From contig NC_088775.1 of assembly GCF_954871325.1 (NCBI RefSeq), forward strand, positions 25,211,561-25,275,560: 64,000 bases of DNA, in the 5' to 3' direction. The position numbers and the translations under genes are program-made. The number at the start of each line of letters is the position of its first letter. The stretch's first letter is position 1. Origin of the DNA: Gordionus sp. m RMFG-2023 (Eukaryota > Nematomorpha > Gordioida > Chordodea > Parachordodidae). Shown in pieces: positions 34,414 through 43,140 of the stretch. The notes under the pieces were generated by a model. The model was not told the origin of the DNA. It saw nothing but the letters and a program-made list of their open reading frames with translations, and searched no databases.

Positions 34414-34824
34414 ATGTATATTACGCAAATAAATTTATTAAGTTTAATACTTGAAAATATAAGTATAATTATATTTTTGGTGCTAATTTTAAGTTTCACG
34501 TTAGGTTTAATTATAGGAAGAAATACGACTTACGTTAAGATAGAGATTAAAGAGTTAGAAAATATTAAGAATATATTAAGAGAGGAAGATAAGAAAAGAA
34601 ATATAAACAACTTCATACGAACGGATAATTACAGACAGATAATTTGCTATAGTTGTGGTCATCCGGGCCACATGTCGCGCCAGTGTGAGATAACGAAGAA
34701 TCTAAGATGCGCGAGGTGTGGCAAGAATGGCCATGTGGCTATAAGTTGCAGAGTAAACAATTCAATTGTAAGGTGCAATAATTGTGCCCAAGAAGGACAC
34801 ACCCAAGAAAATTGCAATAAATGA
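34414..34824 (+). CDS. Gag-like membrane-anchored zinc-knuckle protein of element B
   Basis: 136 residues from the ATG at 34414. Residues ~10-36 are hydrophobic (SIIIFLVLILSFTLGLIIG), consistent with one membrane span, followed by a charged helix-like linker. Then come three regular CCHC knuckles (CYSCGHPGHMSRQC, CARCGKNGHVAISC, CNNCAQEGHTQENC) at about 77-134. No capsid domain is present and the length is roughly a third of a usual Gypsy Gag. It ends AAA UGA CUA, with pol following in the same frame. Element A has the same plan, which argues that this is a family trait and not a deletion. The function in particle assembly is inferred only from position and knuckles. Confidence 0.8.
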   Translation: MYITQINLLSLILENISIIIFLVLILSFTLGLIIGRNTTYVKIEIKELENIKNILREEDKKRNINNFIRTDNYRQIICYSCGHPGHMSRQCEITKNLRCARCGKNGHVAISCRVNNSIVRCNNCAQEGHTQENCNK

Positions 34825-34827
34825 CTA
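34822..34827 (+). promoter_or_regulatory. UGA-CUA stop context between gag-like ORF and pol
   Basis: The stop is followed by CUA, the best-known leaky context for UGA. Pol lies directly downstream in the same frame, and element A has the same arrangement at 1075-1080. Read-through is inferred. Confidence 0.65.
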
Positions 34828-37800
34828 AGAGAGAAATATTTTAATTTTAATGATAAATTTTGTAATGATAATAATTTTTCTAAGGTTGATAGTTTTAATT
34901 CAGGTAAGAATAAATATTTTAATTTTAATGATAAATTTTGTAATGATTATAATTTTTCTAATGTTAATAGTTTTAATTCAGGTAAGAATAAATATTTTAA
35001 TTTTAATGATAAATTTTGTAATGATAATAATTTTTCTAATGTTGATAATTTTAATTCAGGTAATAAATATGTTATTTTGAATGATAAATTTTGTAATGAT
35101 AATAATTTTTCTAAGGTTGATAATTTTAATTCAGGTAAGAATAAATATTTTAATTTTAATGATAAATTTTGTAATGATAATAATTTTTCTAATGTTAATA
35201 GTTTTAATTCAGGTAAGAATAAATATTTTAATTTTAATGATAAATTTTGTAATGATAATAATTTTTCTAATGTTGATAATTTTAATTCAGGTAAGAATAA
35301 ATATTTTAATAATGATAAATTTGGTAATGATAATAATTTTTTTAACGTTGATAATTTAGTAGAAAATAAGAATAAAGATTTTAATTTTAATAATGATAAG
35401 TTGGATAATGTTGATAATGCTAGTGCAAGTAAGAATAATTATGGTAATAAGAACGAGAAATTTTGCTATGATAAAAAGTGCTTTAACGTTGATAATGATA
35501 ATTCAAGCGATATTAATAGAAGTGATATAAAGATAAAAAGTAGAGATTTTGAAATATATAGAATTAAAAAGGCAACTAGGGTAGACGTACTAAAAATGGA
35601 ATTAGAGAATTTTTTAATGAAAAATAGATGCCCTAGAGTAAAGATAAACATGGAGGAAGCAGAAATTTGTTTTTTATTAGATACAGGAGCAGAAATTAGT
35701 TTAATAAGTATAAAGGATTTTATGAGATTTTGGCCAGAGAAAGAGTTTGTTACTAAAAAGATAAAAGCCAAACAATTGGATGGTAGCATGGTGAAAATTT
35801 TAGGGTATTATAGGGTAAGGTTACCAAGAGTTAATAAAAGTATAAATTTGTGGATAACGACGTTGAAGATTGAACCGATTTTAGGATGGGATGATATAAG
35901 AACGTTAGGTCCAGTTTATAATTGGTGGAAATTTTTCGATACTATCCCTGTAAGTAATGATGAAAATAGTGAAAGGATAGATTTCGATAGATTTAAGTTA
36001 CCTATTATAGAGGATAAACAAGAATTAGTTCTCGATAAACTTAGAAATCGAACACCAGAATTTTTGATTAAATATAGAAGCAACTTAGAAGAAAATAAGA
36101 AAACAAGAGATACAAAGACAATAGAGGTAAATTCAGTCGAAATTAAACAAGAAATTAATAATATGGTAGACCAGAATGTTGTTGAAGATATTGTTGACAA
36201 AGAAATAAAGATTATTTTGAATAGGTATAATGAAGTCTTTAAAGAAGAATTAGGTACTCTGAAAAATTTTGAAGTAGATATACGATTAGAAGAAAATTAT
36301 AGGCCTAAGTTTTGCGGCATAAGAAGATTACCGTTTTCCTGGATAGAAGAGATAGATAAAGAATTAGATAAATGGTTAAAAGACGGAATAATAAAACCAA
36401 TAGTGCATAGTGAATGGGCAAACCTTTAGTGCCCATAAGAAAACCAGATAACAGTTTAAGATTGTGTATAGACTATAGAGTAACAGTTAATAAGTGCGTA
36501 ATAAATGAAAAGTATCCACTACCTAGAATAGAACAATTGCTAGCGAATTTAAGAGGAGACACCCTGATTTCAAAGATTGATTTTTCGAATGCTTATTTGC
36601 AAATTAAGGTGTGAAAAGACAAGTAAGATACTAACGATTACAACTCATAGAGGTTTGTTTGCATTCTGCCGATTACCTTTTGGTTTGAAAATATCAGCGC
36701 CAATATTTCAAAGAACGATGACGGCGTTATTTCAAGGAATAAAAGGAATAATGTATTATTTAGATGATGTTTTGATATCTGGTAGAACAGAAGAAGAACA
36801 CAATTCGAGATTAGTTAAAGTGTTAGATATTATATTAGAAAATGGTTTAAAAGCTAATTGCGTTTTTGGAGTAAAAGAAATAAAGTATTTAGGACATGTT
36901 ATAAAGGGAAATGAAATTACGCCAATTGGAAAGAATATAGATAAGATCATGAATATGAGAGCCCCGAATAATAAAGCGGAGGTACAAGCGTTTTTAGGAG
37001 CAACAAATTATTATCATCGGTTTGTTCAAAATTTTGCAGAAATTGCTACACCGTTGTATGATTTATTAAAGAAAAATAAAAAGTTTGAATGGGGAGAAGC
37101 ACAGGAGAAAAGTTTCGAAAAGTTGAAAATAAAGATGGTAGAGAAGCCGATTTTAAGTTGTTTTAATGAGAAATTAAATATTATTTTAGCAGTAGATGCT
37201 TCTAATGAAGGTATAGGAGGAGTTTTGTTGCAGATGATAGATAATGTGGAGAAACCTGTTTTATTTTTATCGAGACGATTTAATAGCACTGAGAAAAATT
37301 ACTCAACGATAGAAAGAGAGGCTCTAGCAGTGAAATTCGGGCTTACGAAATGTAAGGAATATCTGATAGGAAAAAGGTTTTTATTGTATACGGACCATAA
37401 ACCGTTGGTAGATTTATTTAAAAAAGAGAATAAGGAACTTATGATTTCACCCAGGTTGCAAAAATGGCTAATTTTAGTTGGTAATTTCGATTTTGAAATA
37501 AAATTCAGAGAAGGTAAACAAAATTGCTTACCGGACATTTTATCAAGATTGTTTAATAAAGACATTGAAGACAAAGAACCAGTAATCAATAGTTTAGAAT
37601 ATATAGAAGAAGAAGAAAATGTAAATGGTAATATTATAAGAGCGGTGAGAATAGATACAAGAGAAAAACCTATAACATTTGATATAGTAGATAAGATATC
37701 CCAAAAAGATGAAGAATTAATAAGAATTAAAGCTTGTTTAAAAGGAGATATAGAATGGAAAAATGAAGATAAAGCGTTTAAAAAAGTTAGTGAATTAAAT

Positions 37801-38718
37801 ATAGAAGACAATTGTTTATTGAGAGGATATAGATTAGTGATACCGAATAAATTAAGAAAGGAAACCTTAAATGTAATACATTCAGGTCATCAAGGCATAG
37901 AAAGAATGAAAAACAAAGCAAGAGAATATATGTGGTGGCCTAAGATGAATAAGGAAATTGAAGAGTTAGCAAGGAGCTGTGAAACCTGTAACATGTGGGC
38001 TAATGTTCCAGCAAAGAATAAGGAAGATAAATGGCCAAAGACAGACATTCCATGCGAAAGAATACATGTAGATTTTTTAGAATATGAGAAGAAAAGATTT
38101 TTTATCATGGTAGATGCAGGTTCAAAATGGATAGATTGTCAGCAAGTTTCAGGTTTATCAACAAGAGTAGCTTTAGACAAGATAAAGGATTTTGTAGGCA
38201 AATATGGTTTGATGAAGACGATAGTATCAGATGGAGGTCCAGCGTTTAAAGGTAGAGCATTTGATAAATTTTGTGATAGGTGGAATATTAGACATTTATT
38301 ATCACCACCTTATTACCCAAGAAGCAATGGACAAGCTGAACGAATGGTAGCGTTAGTAAAGAGTTGGTTGAAAAAAGCAAAATATGGAGAAGGTCAATGG
38401 TGGTTATCATTGTTAGCATACAACAGTACGGAAACAGCAAAAGGAAAGTCACCAGCTGAAATATTTTTAGGAAGAAAGACGAGATCAGAATTAGATTTTT
38501 TAAAGGAAAAAGTGATAAGGAGAGAACAAGCAGATAGTGAAAGATTTCCAGTAAGAAGTTTGGTGTGGGTATTGTTGTTTGATGGGCCTATTAAATGGGG
38601 GAAGGGTGTAATAAGCAAAAATATAGGAAAGAAAAAAGTAGAAGTAAAGATTGAAGGACAAGGAGGAACCTTTACAAGGCACCTGAAGCAAGTAAGGTGT
38701 AGAAGCTTAAGGCCTTAG
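34825..38718 (+). pseudogene. Pol region of element B (protease, RT, RNase H, integrase; broken)
   Basis: Starts with an Asn-rich repeat region. Protease follows with LLDTGAEISL near 35680 and ILGWDD near 35880. RT has LPFGLKISAP near 36675 and YLDDVL near 36755. RNase H has LAVDAS near 37190 and LYTDHKPL near 37390. Integrase has an HHCC finger near 37880-37990 and motifs HVDF, SDGGPAF and GQAERM. It ends with an SH3-like tail (LVWVLLFDGPIKWGKG) near 38560. Enzyme order is Gypsy type. About two breaks are present; otherwise the domains are well preserved, in line with its youth. Confidence 0.9.
34843..35385 (+). repeat. 78-nt in-frame minisatellite at the start of element B pol
   Basis: About seven tandem units of 78 nt (one of 75) encode Asn/Phe/Asp-rich repeats such as NDKFCNDNNFS and FNSGKNKYFN. 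Unit lengths are multiples of three, so the frame is kept. It lies between the UGA and the protease. Confidence 0.92.
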
Positions 38719-38739
38719 AGAGAAATGAGAATTATACGA

Positions 38740-38935
38740 AGAATTAGAAAAGAATAAATTGATGATAGACATAGTAGGAGAATCATAATTTAGAAAGGAA
38801 TAAATTGATGATAGACATAGTAGGAGAATCATAATTTGGAAAGGAATAACGTGATGATAGACATAGTAGGAGAATCATAATTTGGAAAGGAATAACGTGA
38901 TGATAGACATAGTAGGAGAATCATACGTTGTAGGA
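38740..38935 (+). repeat. Four tandem ~60-nt repeats after pol of element B
   Basis: Unit contains GATGATAGACATAGTAGGAG and AATCATAATTTGGAAAGGAA. Same location as the post-pol repeats of element A. Confidence 0.88.
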
Positions 38936-39066
38936 AATAAAATGGATGTTAGACTTAATTAGGAGAGTTATATTTTATAAAGAGTTAGAGAAGAAAATCT
39001 AACCTAGTATAGAGAAATAAGAGTCGAAGAATATATATATATATGTGTATAAAGTATTTTATTTAG

Positions 39067-39393
39067 ATGGACTCCTATGTTAGAGTGGGTAACAAAATAA
39101 TGAAGATAGAGATCCGAGAGGTTGACGGTTCAGAAGAGTCCAACAGATGGGTAGAAGCCGCTAGGAACGAAGCAAAACAAAGATATGGGGATTGGCTACA
39201 AGAGACGCCAACGAGAGGGGTTCACAGGATAGCACCATATAACACAAGAAGGAGAGTGGAATGTTGGGCTTGTGGGGGAGGACACAAGTTACGATATTGT
39301 CCCAGTGTAGAGTTGACAGCGAACAATAATACGAATTTACCGATGCGAAATATGGTTGAATCAGCGAACACTTCGGGGGCAAGGGAGATCTAA
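39067..39393 (+). CDS. Small 3' ORF with a zinc-knuckle-like motif (element B)
   Basis: 108 residues, ATG at 39067 to TAA, lying between the post-pol repeats and the polypurine tract. The N-terminal half is charged (VGNKIMKIEIREVDGSEESN then RWVEAARNEAKQRYGDW). A knuckle-like CWACGGGHKLRYC lies at about residues 70-82; its CX2CX3HX4C spacing differs by one from a classical CCHC. GC content is higher than in the surroundings. A 3' ORF in this position is usually env-like in retroviruses, but this has no signal peptide or membrane span. It might be a displaced nucleocapsid-like protein. Function unknown. Confidence 0.6.
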   Translation: MDSYVRVGNKIMKIEIREVDGSEESNRWVEAARNEAKQRYGDWLQETPTRGVHRIAPYNTRRRVECWACGGGHKLRYCPSVELTANNNTNLPMRNMVESANTSGAREI

Positions 39394-39403
39394 AGGAAGG
39401 AGG
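39391..39403 (+). promoter_or_regulatory. Polypurine tract of element B
   Basis: TAAAGGAAGGAGG immediately before the 3' LTR TG. Confidence 0.8.
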
Positions 39404-39845
39404 TGTTGTATATGCAAATTCGAATGTTAATTTTGAAAAGTGATTATTCATAAATAAATGGTAGACGAAGATAATATTTTTGGGGTAATTTGTCTATGTA
39501 AATAATCTTAAATTGAACATAATATTTTTCTATAAATTTTATATATATATTCAAATATGCAAATTTTATATTTTTAATTCTTCGAAAATTGTTTAATTTT
39601 TTTATATATATATATACATTGTTAATTCAAAAAAGGACAGTTTTTGGATAATTTGGATTCTTCGAAAATTATACGATATTTTGATTATTATTTTGGATTT
39701 GATAGAAGTTGAATAAAGAGTAAAAGTAGTGAATTAGTATTAGAAATTATTAATAATTATATATTTATTTATTTATTATTAGTTCCATAGATATTCAGTC
39801 TCTCCCACTAGCCTCAGCAATAAATATCAATCCCATATTGGTACA
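39404..39845 (+). repeat. 3' LTR of element B
   Basis: 442 nt; identical to the 5' LTR except for one 4-nt length difference in a TTTA/ATAT run. Confidence 0.95.
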
Positions 39846-40079
39846 AATGGGAGACCGCATATTATTCAAGATAAGAACTTTATGTTCATAGGTTGCGTGA
39901 TCACAAAATGTTAAAACTTACTATTTTACGTCAATTTATATTTTGATACGCTTATAATGCTACAAATTATAGTATATAAATTGAATACGAATTACACATA
40001 TTTTTATGTTATAGTATTTTCTGATCTATTTTGATAATTTAAATATAAAGACATAATATTATCTAATTTTCTTTTATAA

Positions 40080-40320
40080 CTTAAAATTAGAGATTTAGAA
40101 TAATCTAGTTTTCTTTAAAAACTTAAATTTAAAGAATTATCCAATTTCCTTTGACGACTTAAATTCAATGAGATTGATTTATCTAATTTCCTTTGACGAC
40201 TCAAAATTAAAGCATAGGATTTTTTTTTGATTTGCTTTGACGATGTAAAATTTAAAGACATAGAATTATTTAATTCCGTTTGACGATGAACATAATTTTT
40301 TTTGTTCGATATGAAATTCA
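40080..40320 (+). repeat. Minisatellite of TTTCCTTTGACGACTTAAA units in the outer element
   Basis: About five diverged ~50-nt copies with the core CTTTGACGA(C/T). Part of the interior of the non-autonomous element. Confidence 0.75.
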
Positions 40321-40361
40321 TAACTTAAAACATATAGTATTTTCTTAAAGTAAAATTTTTA

Positions 40362-40460
40362 TAATGGACAATAAACTTAATGCTAATTATGGACAATAAA
40401 CTTAATGCTAATTATGGACAATAAACTTAATGCTAATTATGGACAGTAAACTTACTGCTA
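40362..40460 (+). repeat. 25-nt minisatellite in the outer element
   Basis: Three exact and one diverged copy of a unit beginning TGGACAATAAACTTAATGC. The last copy leads into the ORF at 40439. Confidence 0.9.
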
Positions 40461-40654
40461 TATGCGATCCGTGTCTCAGATTTCTAAAACTTATTGGAGA
40501 GATGACGGACACATACCTTGATATGGTTGCATACTTTGAGGATTACATTGCGTCTGACGCATATAAGGCTAGGACCTTATTAGGTAACTTATCGTGCCCT
40601 GGCTCTGGGTGGTGGACTAGAATGAGACGACTACCTATTGAGATGACTACCTAA
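40439..40654 (+). CDS. Small ORF in the outer non-autonomous LTR element
   Basis: An ORF of about 70 codons with higher GC than its surroundings (DSKLTAICDPCLRFLKLIG ... DMVAYFEDYIASDAYK). It has no recognised domain; its start overlaps one minisatellite and its end runs into the next. It may be a chance ORF or the stub of a former Gag. Low confidence. Confidence 0.3.
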   Translation: MDSKLTAICDPCLRFLKLIGEMTDTYLDMVAYFEDYIASDAYKARTLLGNLSCPGSGWWTRMRRLPIEMTT

Positions 40655-41085
40655 TCTATTGAAATGACTGCCTAATCTATTGATATGACTGCCTAATCTA
40701 TTGAGATGACTACCTAATCTATTGAGGACTACCTATTGAGATGACTACCTAATCTATTGAGATGACTACCTAATCTATTGATATGACTGCCTAATCTATT
40801 GAGATGACTACCTAATCTATTATATGACCAATGCTTAATCTATTGAGATGACTACCTAATCTATTGACATGATCAATGCCTAATCTATTGAGATGACTAC
40901 CTAATCTATTGAGATGACTACCTAATCTATTGAGATGACTACCTAATCTATTGAGATGACTACCTAATCTATTGAGATGACTACCTAATCTATTGACATG
41001 ATCAATGCCTAATTTATTGAGATGACTACCTAATCTATATGACCAATGCTTAATCTATTGAGATGACTACCTAATCTATTGAACT
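40640..41085 (+). repeat. 21-nt minisatellite in the outer element
   Basis: About twenty copies of a 21-nt unit starting ATTGAGATGACTACC and ending TAATCT, with variants (ATATGACTGCC, GACATGATCAATGCC). Some variants recur at regular spacing, a sign of higher-order amplification. Confidence 0.92.
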
Positions 41086-41245
41086 TAAATTATTAAAATA
41101 AAATATTAAAACGTAACTTAAATTATTAAAATAAAATATTAAAACGTAACTTAAATTATTAAAATAAAATATTAAAACGTAACTTAAATTATTAAAATAA
41201 AATATTAAAATGCAACTTAAATTATTAAAATAAAATATATAAAAT
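41085..41245 (+). repeat. 33-nt minisatellite in the outer element
   Basis: About five copies of a unit containing AACTTAAATTATTAAAATAA and ATATTAAAACGT. Confidence 0.9.
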
Positions 41246-41539
41246 GCAAAATTTGAAAAAACGCGAAATATTATATAATAATCTTTTTTGATTTATCATT
41301 CTTACGGAATTCTATATATTTATCATTTCATATTCCAAAATTTTTATTCCAAATTCTTTTTTCCAAATTTAAAATTTTATTCCGTATTCCATATATTCAA
41401 ATTTGATCAATCATTCCTTATGATAATGATAACGTACAACAATTTTATCAAACCTACGAAAACGTATGGACTCACGCGACTCAAACATAGACTTATGCGC
41501 TCACCAAACAGCAACTTGATACTTTGTCGAAGAGGGGAA

Positions 41540-41764
41540 TGTTAATTGTGTTCAATTAACATAATTTATTGTAATGTTAATTTAAATTTGTGATCAGTTG
41601 AAATAATTTATTTTAATGTTAATTGAGTATTAATTTGAATATCTATTGAAATGTTTTATTATATATACCAGTTGATTGTTATACATATGATGATTATAAT
41701 TATTTGATTTTTTAAAAGTAGAAATAAAATTTAATTTAAAACAAAATACAACTTGTTTCTTTCA
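41540..41764 (+). repeat. 3' LTR of the outer non-autonomous element
   Basis: 225 nt, preceded by AGAGGGGAA and followed by the AGAAT duplication. Confidence 0.92.
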
Positions 41765-41769
41765 AGAAT

Positions 41770-42485
41770 GGAGATATTAATAATTAGTAATTGTTCTAGT
41801 TCGTAATATATTTTTTTGTTTATATGAAATTTAAAATGTCAATCATTTTTTTGTGATAAAATTTTTATCATTTTTTTTATATGAATTTTTATTCTTCGTT
41901 TTTTCAAAAATGAATTGAATTATTTTATTCTTTTGTGATGAAAATTTCAAAAACAATTAATTTTTTTCTCTGATTTTTTCAAAGTATTTTTTTATCAATT
42001 TGTGTTCAAAATTCAATAAAAATATCTCTTAAATTTGTTAGATTATTTTGATTTTTTTTTCCCTCATTTGGGTTCCTTTGATATTTTTTTTGGTAAATTT
42101 TCCTCGTAATTTTTAGAGGTAAGTTTATAGGATATTTTTGAAAGTACTTAATTTTTATTATTAGATTTTTGAGAGTAACTAGTTGTTTTTCTTATTTTTG
42201 AAATTAAGTTTAGCTTTTTCCTTTATTTTGTTAGTAATATTATAGGAAAATGGATAAAAGGAAAAATGGGAGGAGATTAAACCATGGAAAAAAGATAAGT
42301 AAATAATGATAAAAGGAGAAAGGATATTATATATATATAAGGTTAAATAATTAATTTGAAACTATATGAAAGAGGAATTGAATATTTAGAGTCCATTGAT
42401 ATAAATTTGATGAAATATGGACATTTTTTAAAATTTAGGGGAATAAGGATATTAAAAACTAAAATTTTAGGAAGAATAAGAAAAT
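41770..42485. other. T-rich then purine-rich DNA, nothing recognised
   Basis: No ORF longer than chance and no element ends. Confidence 0.5.
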
Positions 42486-42489
42486 AAAG

Positions 42490-43140
42490 GAGTTTATTTC
42501 ATTGCAATTATTGAACCAGAATAATAAGGAGTAAGTCATATTATAAATAAGCCTACATTTTAGGGAAATTAAGGTAAAGGTGAAAATAAAGAAGTGTCGC
42601 TTTATTATGATTTTTCAGCCAGAACAAGTTATAGGCGTACGTCATAGTACAAATAAGCCTACAGGGAAATTAAGGTAAAGGTGAAAATAAAGAAGTGTCT
42701 CTTTATTATGATTTATCAGCCAGAACAAGTTATAGACGTACGTCATAGTACAAATAAGTTTACATTTTAGGGAAGTTAAGGTAAAGGTGAAAATAAAGAA
42801 GTGTCTCTTTATTATGATTCAGCCAGAACAAGTTATAGGCGTACGTCATAGTACAAATGAGTCTACATTTAATAATAAGGGAGAAGGTAGGAAAATTATT
42901 TTATATGGTTCTGGTTGAATAATTTTTATAGCATATGCCATATAGTACAGATAAGCCTACATTTCGAATTAAGGTAAAAGGGAAAATTATTTTATTTGGT
43001 TCTGGTTGAATAATGTTTTATAGACAGTTGATAATACATATAAGCCTAAATTAATTTAATTGTTTTGGTAAAAGAATGAAATAAGTGTACATCATAGTAC
43101 AGATAAACCTAAATTAAATGGAGATAAATTTAGAAGCACA
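42490..43140 (+). repeat. ~120-nt tandem repeats, decaying to the right
   Basis: Three to four good copies of a unit with AATTAAGGTAAAGGTGAAAA, TAAAGAAGTGTC(G/T)CTTTATT, CAGCCAGAACAAGTTATAG and ACGTCATAGTACAAATAAG. Weaker copies follow up to 43140. Non-coding. Confidence 0.85.

Larger units (their letters stand above)
33736..39845 (+). mobile_element. Gypsy-like LTR retrotransposon B (young, nested; broken)
   Basis: A full-length 6.1-kb element inside the outer LTR element. LTRs 33736-34173 and 39404-39845 start TGTTGTATATGC and end ATATTGGTACA; they are identical apart from one 4-nt length difference, so the insertion is recent. A perfect 5-bp duplication AATGG flanks it (33731-33735, 39846-39850). 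Parts: leader, Gag-like membrane/knuckle ORF, UGA-CUA stop, pol (Asn-rich repeats, protease, RT, RNase H, integrase), tandem repeats, a third small knuckle ORF, polypurine tract. It looks structurally whole, but pol has about two breaks. Nearest relative in the window is element A. Confidence 0.95.
33229..41764 (+). mobile_element. Non-autonomous LTR retrotransposon (~2.4 kb) split by element B (fossil)
   Basis: LTRs at 33229-33451 and 41540-41764 start TGTTAATTGTGTTCAATTAA and end CTTGTTTCTTTCA. They are flanked by perfect 5-bp duplications AGAAT (33224-33228, 41765-41769). A primer-binding-type TGGTGCCCCGGCACG immediately follows the 5' LTR and a purine tract AGAGGGGAA abuts the 3' LTR. Taking out element B and one copy of its 5-bp duplication leaves about 2.4 kb, built mostly of four minisatellite arrays and encoding no enzyme. 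The LTRs differ at roughly half a dozen sites in 224, so it is moderately old and older than B. Confidence 0.92.

Noticed and set aside
34850-35359. Alternative-frame hydrophobic repeats across the element B minisatellite
   Set aside because: The other frame continues from gag into protease and carries the real Pol sequence; this one is a shadow.
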